Below are positions 21,271 through 29,591 of a DNA stretch of 64,000 nucleotides, in pieces. How positions within the stretch are numbered: position 1 is the first letter of the stretch; each line of letters opens with the position of its first letter. A model generated the notes under the pieces. The model ran no database searches, was not told where the DNA came from, and was given only the letters and a program-made list of their open reading frames with translations. The position numbers and the translations under genes were made by a program. Source of the DNA: Pigmentibacter sp. JX0631 (GTDB lineage: Bacteria > Bdellovibrionota_B > Oligoflexia > Silvanigrellales > Silvanigrellaceae); assembly GCF_029873255.1 (NCBI RefSeq), contig NZ_CP123622.1, positions 62,001-126,000 of the forward strand. The letters run 5' to 3'.

Positions 21271-23187
21271 CTAATAAAAATGCCAATAAACACTTAATCC
21301 TGCCTGCCATTCATGATTAAAAAAGTTATAATTGTAAAAAAGTTTATTTTGAAAATTAGTAAAGTATTGAATTGAAAAAGAGTTCTCAAGTAAGAAATGA
21401 TCTCTCCAAGTACTATAAAGTACCGAATATCTTTTCATCCAGTTGACCTTACTTGATAAGAGGGAGGAATCGCTGGTTTTTAAAGTAACACCAGATAAAG
21501 CACCTAAAGAAACTTCAAATGCATTTGTATTTTGATACGAAAATTCTGCTTGTGGCAAGAAATAGAATTGAAAAGGTTCTGTTAATATTGCAGCACCTGC
21601 CCCACCCGAGAAAAAATATGTCGCACAGGAAGAATTGTAAGTATTTTTATCACAATCATAATCCTGCTTCATTCCAAGCCTTAAATTCCAAGCAACAGGA
21701 TATAAAGGGGGATTTATTGAAGGAATAGAAACTATATTTACTAGATCTAATTTATTTACATAAATTTGTTTTGACACTGCTTCATAACGAAACGAACCTG
21801 AAAGCAATTCAATTTGTGCCTCTCTGGAATATCCTAAAGAAGGACTTTCTATACTATGCAAGACAGGATAAATTTCTAAATCAAATAAATTTCCTAAGTA
21901 GTATGAATGGGAATAAGAACCACCAATTCTACCTCCTGGTAATCCTTTTTCTGGTCTGTCTGAATGAGATGGGTCTATTTTTATTGAATCAGAAATAACC
22001 CCTAATTCTGCTCTAGATGTTAGCAATTGTTTTCTAAATATAGGATACTTTTTCGATTCTTCTGTCCCTGCTAAATTTTCTTTAAAATCTATATACTCAG
22101 TAATAGCATCTAGAACTTTAGCTGAACTTATTTTCGAGTTACTTTCTTTAGCAGAAAGTAATACTTTTTTTTGGTCTAAAATTTCATTGAATAATTTCTT
22201 TTCTTCCTTATTTAATGAAGTGTAGCGATAGCGAAATCTTTTTTCCGCAGAAGGTCTAAAAGTAACAGATTTAATTAAATTTGGATAACTATAAACTACT
22301 CTTAAAGTATCAGAAGGATTTACCCAAAGCCAAAATTTACTAGCAAAATTAAAATTGTCATTTGCAGTATCTAACAAAGCAAGTAAAATATAAGAACAAT
22401 TTTCATCAATGTAATAATAATCTATTCGATTGTCACCAACTTCCCAAAGACTTAAGAGCATATTTATTGTTTGTTCTTTGGATAAATTTAATTCATATTC
22501 CCAAATATCTCGACTTTCTGAATTATTATATTCTTGTACTTTGATTGAATAAGGTAATAAACTAAATTTACCTTCAAACATTCCTGTTAGGCCCTTATAG
22601 GTATAGGCAAGAATATTACTTGTATCAGGGTTTGCAGCAAAATTTATTCCAGAGTCTGTTAAAGGATCACTTGAATTTTTAATCCGCAAAAAAGTATGTC
22701 CAAACATACTTGAAGGATTGTTAATATAAAATGAAGAAAAAACAAGGACAGCTCCATTTGGATTTACAAATTCGAGCCATTTTTCTAATTCATTACATTT
22801 TTGTACAGGAATAGTATAATTATTATCATCCAAGTGTGATTTTAACCACTTTAGCCTGCGTGGAAATTTACAGTGAGCTGAATTTTTACTTTCTGTATCG
22901 GATAAAAATGCCTTTATGGTTGCTTCTAATTCAGTTTGTAAATTTATTTTCCCATCTTCTGCAAGATAGAAATCTTTTCCATCCACTATTCCTTTTGCTG
23001 AAGAAAATAATTTATGTTGAAAGAAAAGAATTTTTCGCCATTCTGATGTTTCTGCAAGAGAAAGATTTCTTGATTTATCAATGAAATATTTCTCTGCAGA
23101 TCGAACCTTTGCTTCATTCAAAGCAAAAAGGGATAGCGGTTGGAGTAAAGTTATAATAATAAAAAAAATCTTTATTCCAAATGACAA
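21271..23187 (-). CDS. DUF4105 (Lnb-like) exported membrane-associated protein
   Basis: 638 residues with an N-terminal signal peptide (about 1-22). The DUF4105 domain carries the expected His in MFGHTFLRI (near residue 165) and Cys in ENCSYILL (near 265). This Cys/His pair is catalytic in the related lipoprotein N-acyltransferase Lnb. The last ~230 residues alternate polar and aromatic residues and end in VYWHFY, a typical outer-membrane beta-barrel C terminus. TTG start, five bases after the stop of the DUF3015 gene, so the two are an operon. The substrate is unknown. Confidence 0.8.
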   Translation of the reverse strand: MSFGIKIFFIIITLLQPLSLFALNEAKVRSAEKYFIDKSRNLSLAETSEWRKILFFQHKLFSSAKGIVDGKDFYLAEDGKINLQTELEATIKAFLSDTESKNSAHCKFPRRLKWLKSHLDDNNYTIPVQKCNELEKWLEFVNPNGAVLVFSSFYINNPSSMFGHTFLRIKNSSDPLTDSGINFAANPDTSNILAYTYKGLTGMFEGKFSLLPYSIKVQEYNNSESRDIWEYELNLSKEQTINMLLSLWEVGDNRIDYYYIDENCSYILLALLDTANDNFNFASKFWLWVNPSDTLRVVYSYPNLIKSVTFRPSAEKRFRYRYTSLNKEEKKLFNEILDQKKVLLSAKESNSKISSAKVLDAITEYIDFKENLAGTEESKKYPIFRKQLLTSRAELGVISDSIKIDPSHSDRPEKGLPGGRIGGSYSHSYYLGNLFDLEIYPVLHSIESPSLGYSREAQIELLSGSFRYEAVSKQIYVNKLDLVNIVSIPSINPPLYPVAWNLRLGMKQDYDCDKNTYNSSCATYFFSGGAGAAILTEPFQFYFLPQAEFSYQNTNAFEVSLGALSGVTLKTSDSSLLSSKVNWMKRYSVLYSTWRDHFLLENSFSIQYFTNFQNKLFYNYNFFNHEWQAGLSVYWHFY

Positions 23188-23189
23188 AA

Positions 23190-23699
23190 CTAGCTATTTC
23201 CTAATTTACAAGAATGAGAAAGTTTTGCATCTTTTGACAATTCGGAATTTACTTTATTAACAATTTCTTCCGCATTACTTGTAGAAAAAATTGTACTATA
23301 GTTTGCTTGAGTGTAACTTCCAAAATCAGCAAATGAACTTGCTGGACAACCACTCACAGCAGCTAATCCATGTAATGAAGATCCATTTCCTTGAGCTGCT
23401 TCTTTTTGTAAAGTTGAAAGATTAGCTGTTACGTAATCTACTTGTTGAAGGTAAGTCATACTTTTTGCTACTCCAGATCCACAATTGGAGGTTCCAGAAG
23501 TAATACCAAAAGTTTGGTTACCAAAAGTTGCATTTGTAGTCCCAGCTAAAATTTGACTTGACTTTACATTGTCAGTAAAAATAACGGAACCAAGACCGCA
23601 ACCTGCTATACCTGTGTCAGCTATTGCTGTTAAAGAAAGTGAATTTAATAAAATCACTGCACCAAAACCTAATAACTTTTTTGAAACAAATTTACTCAT
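23190..23699 (-). CDS. DUF3015-family exported protein
   Basis: 169 residues from ATG 23699, preceded by GGAG at good spacing; the upstream in-frame extension has no such signal. A signal peptide ends at about AIADTG. The family pattern AGCGLGSVIF and QILAGTTNATFGNQTFGITS with paired cysteines is well kept. DUF3015 proteins are small periplasmic or outer-membrane proteins of unknown function. It is followed without gap by the DUF4105 gene, suggesting a joint envelope role. Confidence 0.85.
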   Translation of the reverse strand: MSKFVSKKLLGFGAVILLNSLSLTAIADTGIAGCGLGSVIFTDNVKSSQILAGTTNATFGNQTFGITSGTSNCGSGVAKSMTYLQQVDYVTANLSTLQKEAAQGNGSSLHGLAAVSGCPASSFADFGSYTQANYSTIFSTSNAEEIVNKVNSELSKDAKLSHSCKLGNS

Positions 23700-23874
23700 C
23701 AGCAACTCCGTTTGATTAAGGTTTTTAACAACTAACTCGTTTCTACAAAAATAATATATAAATTTCATAATGTTGCAAGCTGCTTTGGAATTTTTTTGAA
23801 TGATAACAAATTGTTAGAAAAATAGCTGTTTACTTTATAGATTAAATTCTGCTACTAAATAAATCACTTTAAAA

Positions 23875-24048
23875 ACCAGTTTGGGTTATATAATGAGATA
23901 AAACTAGTTTTAATACCCTCTAGGTTATTAAAACTTTAAAAATAACTATTTAGTACCTTTTCGGGTAATATAATGAGAAAAAACTAGTTTTAATACCCTT
24001 TAGGTTATTAAAAATTTTAAAATTTGATTTAGTACCCGTTTGGGACTA
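23875..24048. promoter_or_regulatory. Five operator-like palindromes phased at about 40 bp upstream of hipBST
   Basis: Imperfect palindromes of the form tACCYnnnnGGGTa occur at 23875-23888, 23914-23927, 23954-23967, 23994-24007 and 24033-24048. Their centres are about 40 bp apart, close to four helical turns, and an 80-bp direct repeat carries two of them per unit. The last one sits just ahead of hipB. HipB proteins bind palindromes in their own promoters and autorepress; these sites are the natural candidates here. Confidence 0.65.
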
Positions 24049-24083
24049 TAGTGAATATGACCTATAAAAAGGAGGTCAAAACA

Positions 24084-24341
24084 TTGCAGGCAAAAAAACG
24101 CAGAACAAACAGTGAGATAGAAAAAAAATCGAACCCAGTAGCTAAATTTGTTAGGGAAAAAAGAAAAATACTTGGATACAATCAAGATGAATTTGCAAAA
24201 CGAATTGGTGTTGGTATTCGTTTTTTAAAAGAACTTGAACTTGGTAAAGAAACACTACGGATGGATAAAGTGAATCAAGTATTAATATTTTTAGGAACAA
24301 GATTAGAGCCTGTCCCTTATCGTGATGAGGATATCTTCTAA
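24084..24341 (+). CDS. hipB: HipB-like XRE antitoxin/autorepressor
   Basis: 85 residues from TTG 24084, chosen because GGAGG (24071-24075) is correctly spaced in front of it. The in-frame GTG at 24051 has no such signal and abuts the last operator. One HTH domain: VREKRKILGYNQDEFAKRIG with GIRFLKELELGKETLRMDKV following. The very basic N terminus (KKRRTNSEIEKK) is unusual. First gene of hipB-hipS-hipT; its stop abuts the hipS start. Expected to repress the operon and take part in neutralising HipT. Confidence 0.85.
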   Translation: MQAKKRRTNSEIEKKSNPVAKFVREKRKILGYNQDEFAKRIGVGIRFLKELELGKETLRMDKVNQVLIFLGTRLEPVPYRDEDIF

Positions 24342-24668
24342 ATGTCAAGAAAAGGAAAAGTGTATAATTTTACTGAATTTGCAGGAATTATAGAAGAAAC
24401 TGATGAAGGAAAATATTTATTTAAATATGATGAAGCTTATTTAAATTCGGATAAACCTTACCCAATAAGTTTAACTCTACCACTACGAAAAGAAATTTAT
24501 GAATCAAAAAATTTATTTCCATTCTTTGACGGTTTAATACCTGAAGGATGGCTACTGTCTCTATCGGTTAAACATTGGAAATTAAATCCAAGAGATCGTA
24601 TGGGTTTATTACTATCAATTTGTGAAGATTGTATAGGAGCTGTTAAGGTTATTCCGTATGCAAAATAA
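24342..24668 (+). CDS. hipS: HipS-like protein (N-terminal subdomain of HipA as a separate gene)
   Basis: 108 residues matching only the first small domain of HipA kinases: PISLTLPL, LFPFFDGLIPEGWLL, DRMGLLLSICEDCIGAVKVIP. In the tripartite HipBST system of enteropathogenic E. coli this piece is a separate protein, HipS, that acts as the antitoxin while HipB mainly augments. The start follows the hipB stop directly and the end overlaps hipT by 11 bases, so all three are translationally coupled. Confidence 0.82.
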   Translation: MSRKGKVYNFTEFAGIIEETDEGKYLFKYDEAYLNSDKPYPISLTLPLRKEIYESKNLFPFFDGLIPEGWLLSLSVKHWKLNPRDRMGLLLSICEDCIGAVKVIPYAK

Positions 24669-25620
24669 TAAAATAAAAAACTGTTTAGTATGTTTTAAAA
24701 AACTACCAAACGAAAACTCTTTCTATCATGAATACTGTTGTAAAAATCTTTTTAACTCTACAAAACCACCTGAAATATCATTGGAAAGAAAAGAAATTGA
24801 AAAACTAGCACTTGAAAATGTAAATAAAAAACTTGTAGTACCAGGTGTACAAAAAAAGCTTTCCATAGGAATAACAAGAGATAGTAAACACGCTAGCCAA
24901 AAATTAACTTTTGTAGGTGCTCTTTCTGGTCAATATATATTAAAACCACAGACTAATGAGTTTCAATTTATGCCTGAATTGGAGGCTCTAACAATGCAAT
25001 TAGCTCAAATTTGTGGTATTAAAGTCGCTAATAATGGCCTTGTATATTTATCTGATAAAAGTCTAGCATATATAACAAAACGTTTCGATCGCCAAAATGA
25101 AAAGAAATTTCACTGTGAAGATTTATGTCAGCTTTCAGAGATGTTAACTGAGCAAAAATATAAAAGTACTGCTGAAAAAACAGCAAAAGTAATCAAAAAA
25201 TTTGTTACCTTTCCTGGTGATGAACTACTAAAATATTTTGAAGTAACCCTATTTTCATTTATAATAGGAAATGCAGATATGCATTTGAAAAATTTTTCTT
25301 TAATGACAAATGAAAAAGGGATAGTACATTTATCACCAGCATATGATCTAATATCCACACGCTTGCTTATACCGATTCAAGATGACAATGAAGAACTTGT
25401 TTTAAGCGTTAATGGAAAAAAATCAAATATAAAAAGAAAAGATTTTGAATTTTTAGCTAATAATATAGGAATAAAAGAAAAAAGCTTTCACTTCATATTA
25501 AAAAATATTATTTCAGTTAAAGAAGAATTATTTATTCTAATAAATAATAGCTATATATCAAATGAAATGAAAAAAGAATATATAAAACTAATAGATGAAA
25601 GAATGAGTAGATTTATTTAA
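24658..25620 (+). CDS. hipT: HipT-like Ser/Thr kinase toxin
   Basis: 320 residues, the kinase part of HipA without its first subdomain. Gly-rich loop PGVQKKLSIG near residues 62-71; catalytic GNADMHLKN at 204-212 (Asp207); metal-binding SPAYD at 226-230. The N terminus has a cysteine pattern (CLVC, then HEYCC) common in split HipA proteins. Where E. coli HipT has the SIS autophosphorylation pair before GVQ, this protein has VVP. Known relatives phosphorylate aminoacyl-tRNA synthetases and halt growth; the target here is not known. The last ten codons form one arm of a 31-bp inverted repeat. Confidence 0.85.
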   Translation: MQNNKIKNCLVCFKKLPNENSFYHEYCCKNLFNSTKPPEISLERKEIEKLALENVNKKLVVPGVQKKLSIGITRDSKHASQKLTFVGALSGQYILKPQTNEFQFMPELEALTMQLAQICGIKVANNGLVYLSDKSLAYITKRFDRQNEKKFHCEDLCQLSEMLTEQKYKSTAEKTAKVIKKFVTFPGDELLKYFEVTLFSFIIGNADMHLKNFSLMTNEKGIVHLSPAYDLISTRLLIPIQDDNEELVLSVNGKKSNIKRKDFEFLANNIGIKEKSFHFILKNIISVKEELFILINNSYISNEMKKEYIKLIDERMSRFI

Positions 25621-25653
25621 ATTAAATCTACTCATTCTTTCATCTATTAGTTT
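25585..25653. repeat. Perfect 31-bp inverted repeat over the end of hipT
   Basis: Bases 25585-25615 are the exact reverse complement of 25623-25653, with a 7-base spacer TTTAAAT holding part of the hipT stop. The left arm codes for the end of HipT; the right arm is non-coding and ends ten bases before the stop of the convergent methyltransferase gene. It is too AT-rich and lacks a strong T run for a standard terminator, but the hairpin would still be very stable and could protect or end both converging mRNAs. Confidence 0.95.
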
Positions 25654-25662
25654 ATTTTCACT

Positions 25663-26895
25663 TTACTTTTTAATTGCAATAACTCCTAGAGCATCACCTT
25701 GATCAGATGATTGACCACTGACTAAATTATATGTCCCAGATTGCATAATTTCAAATCCATTTCGCTTACAAGCCTCAATTAAAGCAGGAAGATATTGAGG
25801 GTGTATCATAGGAAAATTAGTATGCGACATTATATTTCCAAGATAAGTTGGCCAAAAGTTATGCTGTGTATTTTTTGCAACAGATTTATCGTATTCTCTT
25901 TCTTTTTCTTGGAGAGAACTAAATAAAGAAACTGAATTTTGATCAAAACTTGAAGTATATGGAGCTGCCGAAATAGTTAATGCTTGAATATATAACATTC
26001 CTCCTTTTTTGAGTAAATTATAAATTCCAGCTAAGGTTTCTTCAGCTTGATCAGGAGTTAGATAATGTAACACGTGTGAAAGTAAGACAATATCAGCTGT
26101 TTCATTTAAATTTTCTTTAAATAATTCAGGTATTTTTCTATTCACAATGAACAAATTATTAATTTTATCTGCTGGAGCTCTTGCAACAACAGCCTGAAGT
26201 TGCTCGATTGAAAAATCAATAGCAAAGACTTGACTTGCATTATGCGACAACGCGCGTTGTGTATTTATCCCAAAACCAGAGCCTATATCAAAAACTTTTT
26301 TTCCTGCAACTCGCTGTAAAAAATCATTTATGTATGGTGTCGTAATTGATACTTCATCACCTGTATGATTTTTTGTCTGAATGAAACCTTCTTGATAGCT
26401 GCTAGGTAAAGGATAATATTCAGATACGTAATTCAATAGTTCAGATGGAATAAGTTTTCTTTGATGATTAATTTTTTTATCAAACTCTAGCTCTTTTTGT
26501 TTTAACGTATTACAGAAAACAATTTTACCTGCTTCACTTAATAGATGAAAATCTTCTACTTCATCGAAATTAATTTGCGGAAATTGAATTTTTCCCTTTT
26601 TGGGTTTACTTTCCTGAGCTACAGGGAGAATTTTTTTATATTGCGCAAAAGAAACTAATTGTGTAGTTAAATAATTAATGTTATCAAGAATAGTTGATTT
26701 ATCCCAAGAAAATTCAAAAACATCTTGAGTACTTGCAACTCTGAAACATCTATCAGAAGTTATTCTTTGAATTTCATATTTATTTCCTAAATCAATAATT
26801 GATGGATAGATATGTGCTGCTGGAAAAGAATGAAATTCAGCATATGAAGAATTATAAGTAGCAATTGCAGCGATCAATAGTAATTTTTTTTTCAT
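25663..26895 (-). CDS. Exported class I SAM-dependent methyltransferase
   Basis: 410 residues. The N terminus is a clear Sec signal peptide (about residues 1-19, ending SSYAEF). The methyltransferase domain has motif I VFDIGSGFGIN near residue 200, acidic strand end AIDFS, and motif IV-like ADIVLLSHVLHYL, with LLKKGGMLYIQ after it. About 180 residues before the domain have no recognisable family. SAM is not available in the periplasm, so an exported methyltransferase would have to act inside another cell or during export. Probably an operon with the preceding gene (40-base gap, same strand). Substrate unknown. Confidence 0.8.
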   Translation of the reverse strand: MKKKLLLIAAIATYNSSYAEFHSFPAAHIYPSIIDLGNKYEIQRITSDRCFRVASTQDVFEFSWDKSTILDNINYLTTQLVSFAQYKKILPVAQESKPKKGKIQFPQINFDEVEDFHLLSEAGKIVFCNTLKQKELEFDKKINHQRKLIPSELLNYVSEYYPLPSSYQEGFIQTKNHTGDEVSITTPYINDFLQRVAGKKVFDIGSGFGINTQRALSHNASQVFAIDFSIEQLQAVVARAPADKINNLFIVNRKIPELFKENLNETADIVLLSHVLHYLTPDQAEETLAGIYNLLKKGGMLYIQALTISAAPYTSSFDQNSVSLFSSLQEKEREYDKSVAKNTQHNFWPTYLGNIMSHTNFPMIHPQYLPALIEACKRNGFEIMQSGTYNLVSGQSSDQGDALGVIAIKK

Positions 26896-26935
26896 AAAAA
26901 CTCCTTAATAAAATATAATTAAATTTTCAATTCAT

Positions 26936-28528
26936 TTAATAGCCAGTTGTATGAAAAGGAATTCTATTTTTATCTACTTTTGCAATTAGGTAGTCATCGG
27001 CAACAGTTTTAATTGCTTCTTTTAAACTTATAATTTGAATACCAGTACCTTTTATATTCACGCTGTACTGTTCATTTGAAGAAGCTTCTGAAAGGTTGGC
27101 CATAGCTTCATTATATGAATCAATAGGATGTAATTTAGCAAAATCGATTGGAAACTTTTGTACCGAATCCTTCCGAATTTCATTTAATTTATAAACATAG
27201 TAGGTAATACCAACATAAGTTTCAGCTACTGTGTGATAGTCACTACGTTCATAATTAGGGACCAGAAGAAGTGTTCCGAGTAATTGAACTCCTTTCTTAA
27301 ATGCTTGAAAATCTGATGGATTCCATAATAAAGATTGCAAGTGCGGTGAGTGATAATTGTTTGCTAATCCAACAAAAATACTTAATGCTAATGGGGCTGT
27401 TCCTGATACATTCGCTCTGACAGCTAGGCCAGCATTATGGGCACTAAATGTCCATGTATTTCCATATACTCCATCAATTTGACTTGTTTTATAAAAGTTA
27501 TTTTTTGGTAATCTTTTTTTTGTCGGATTTTCAGCTTCTGAACTTTGCACACTAACGGAATCTGATAAGCATTTTTTCTTTTTTGTCGGATTTTCAGCTT
27601 CTGAACTGTGATCACAATCTGAATCAGGTAAGCGTTTTCTTTTCTTTTTAGAATTTTCATCTTCAGATTCATCTTCATCATCTGAAACCTCAGATAAATA
27701 ACCATTGTAGTTTGAAGAAAAATAGGAATCAGGATCTAACGAAGTAGTATTATCTGGCGCACTTTCAATATTTTTATCAAATAATGCACCAATATAAGGA
27801 ACACTCCATTGATAATTAAGATGATATAATGAATTTATAAAATCGGCTCGTATTTGTGTGGAAGGAGTAATTGGTTTCAGGGGAGGATTTGCCTCTTCAA
27901 TCCAAGTACCATTTACCGATCGGTAAGCTAAAGCACAAGCAAGACTTTCCAGCCCAACGATTAAAAGACTTGGATTCATTTGGGTAGCATCGGCGTCTAA
28001 AAAATTTTTTAAATCGTCTATATTTTTCCAAGATGTTCTTGCAACAAAAGGATTAGCTTCTCTTATTCCATTCTTAAATTTTTTTTCATTTAACTTTAAT
28101 CCACCTAAAATCCAGTTAAGAGTAACAGGATCATTAGGAATAAAAATCCTGAAATTTTTATGTAGCTCTTGTAAAGAAACTAGCAGTTCAGAAGAAGGAT
28201 TACGCATTACTGCACGCAAAATTTTGTATGTTATGTCGCTTGTATCTTTTATAGAATCATAATTTGCCATTTGTGATCTGTAATCTGACAAATCAATTTC
28301 AATATTTTCTTTTTTATAATTAGGAATACTTTTGGCATTATTTATTTTTTTTTGCCCCAGATAATTTAGTAACGCAATAGAAGCTACTAACTTAGGATTA
28401 CTAATTGTATGTTGATTTTCACAATCAGTATTTGTTTTACAACTGGAGGTTGTTGCATAAGCTGTCACACTTAAATTTGATAAAATTACACAACCAATAA
28501 TTGTTGGATTAAAATATTTTTTTAACAT
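26936..28528 (-). CDS. Exported protein with acidic/basic repeats and NLS-like motif
   Basis: 530 residues, no family recognised. Signal peptide at about residues 1-25 (ending AYATTS). The middle part (about 275-345) is low complexity: an acidic run DDEDESEDEN, then KKKRKR, then two copies of a 21-residue unit with SSEAENPTKK. KKKRKR and KKKK resemble eukaryotic monopartite nuclear localisation signals. The flanking regions are ordinary helical sequence. First gene of a two-gene unit with the exported methyltransferase. A role in a eukaryotic host or prey cell is a hypothesis only. Confidence 0.75.
   Translation of the reverse strand: MLKKYFNPTIIGCVILSNLSVTAYATTSSCKTNTDCENQHTISNPKLVASIALLNYLGQKKINNAKSIPNYKKENIEIDLSDYRSQMANYDSIKDTSDITYKILRAVMRNPSSELLVSLQELHKNFRIFIPNDPVTLNWILGGLKLNEKKFKNGIREANPFVARTSWKNIDDLKNFLDADATQMNPSLLIVGLESLACALAYRSVNGTWIEEANPPLKPITPSTQIRADFINSLYHLNYQWSVPYIGALFDKNIESAPDNTTSLDPDSYFSSNYNGYLSEVSDDEDESEDENSKKKRKRLPDSDCDHSSEAENPTKKKKCLSDSVSVQSSEAENPTKKRLPKNNFYKTSQIDGVYGNTWTFSAHNAGLAVRANVSGTAPLALSIFVGLANNYHSPHLQSLLWNPSDFQAFKKGVQLLGTLLLVPNYERSDYHTVAETYVGITYYVYKLNEIRKDSVQKFPIDFAKLHPIDSYNEAMANLSEASSNEQYSVNIKGTGIQIISLKEAIKTVADDYLIAKVDKNRIPFHTTGY
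27521..27646. repeat. 63-bp tandem duplication inside the NLS-like protein gene
   Basis: The stretch TGTCGGATTTTCAGCTTCTG recurs with a period of 63 bp (first copies at 27521 and 27584). It is in frame and adds 21 residues per copy. It encodes the KK...SSEAENPT units, so copy number could change by slippage without breaking the protein. Confidence 0.8.
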
Positions 28529-28849
28529 AATGTTTCCTTATTAAGGTAATATTCAATTTAAAAATACATTGCAGAAAATAATTTTAATTAATTTTATATT
28601 TTTAAATTTATTTTAATAATTACGAAATTGTAACAAATAAAGCACTAATAGCTTCTTTTACAAGACAGTATGTATAAAATTTATTATTTTTTGTCAAATT
28701 TAATAAAAATAATAATTAATTTTTTTTTCATTTAAATTTTTTATTATTTTTAATTTTAATTTTAATTTAAGATAATTAAGAAAAATTTGCAGCTATAGAA
28801 TATTATATTTGCTTGAATTATAATGAAAGTAATTTTTTTTATTAAAATG
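28529..28849. other. Intergenic, AT-rich, no gene seen
   Basis: About 320 bases, very rich in A and T, between two leftward genes. It must hold the promoter of the 26936-28528 gene (AAGGA sits before its start). No convincing ORF, hairpin terminator or repeat was seen. Confidence 0.6.
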
Positions 28850-29533
28850 TTACTTATTAGGAATATATCCGATTGGCAATCCATTTTCTTCAACATTTAC
28901 CATGTAGTAAGCTTTTTTATCTGATTCATATACCAGATAAGCATCTATTCCTGCTGGCTTTGTTTGTTCTTCCCATGGGCTTTCAATGGTAATTTCATCT
29001 TTAATACTAAACCCCACTTCAGACATTTTTATCATATTTACAGGATCTAATTTTATAATTCCAACCAAATTTGCATTATTCTCACTAAATATATACCCTA
29101 TTTTACTATGCAATAAAAAATTTGTTAATTTTATATTTTTTTCCATAACATCAGGTATACTTACTTGCCGATACAAATTATTGAATTTATCTTTATCAAT
29201 TACATAAAAGTCAAATTCACTACCGCGTAACTGTAAAGCAACTGCACTGCCAATGTTTTTCTTAAAGTAATCACTTGAATACTGAGTATTGTCAATTTTC
29301 CCTATATTTTTTAAAATCACTTCTGGTATCTCACTTTCAACACCAGTTGTTAATTTATATGCATAAATTGGTAAATTTTTAATAAATTGATGCACTGAAT
29401 AATGTTTTGAATGAGCAATTTGTTCAACAAGACTTTCCTTACTTATCACGCCTTTTGCAAGTTGTTCATCAGTTATTGCAAAACAATTTATTGAAGATAA
29501 TGCAATGAATAGTGTACTTAATTTTGAGAACAT
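28850..29533 (-). CDS. Small exported protein of unknown function
   Basis: 227 residues from ATG 29533, preceded by AAGGAG; the upstream extension lacks a ribosome-binding site and would hide the signal peptide (about residues 1-19, ending CFAITD). Not recognised. The mature part is mixed alpha/beta with a YVIDKDKFNNLYRQ segment and a C-terminal tail YMVNVEENGLPIGYIPNK. It follows the lipoprotein gene by 58 bases on the same strand, so the two are probably made together. Confidence 0.7.
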   Translation of the reverse strand: MFSKLSTLFIALSSINCFAITDEQLAKGVISKESLVEQIAHSKHYSVHQFIKNLPIYAYKLTTGVESEIPEVILKNIGKIDNTQYSSDYFKKNIGSAVALQLRGSEFDFYVIDKDKFNNLYRQVSIPDVMEKNIKLTNFLLHSKIGYIFSENNANLVGIIKLDPVNMIKMSEVGFSIKDEITIESPWEEQTKPAGIDAYLVYESDKKAYYMVNVEENGLPIGYIPNK

Positions 29534-29591
29534 AGAATAAATCTCCTTTTTTCTTAGCAAATTATTAATTCTTAGTAATTTATTAAAGTAG

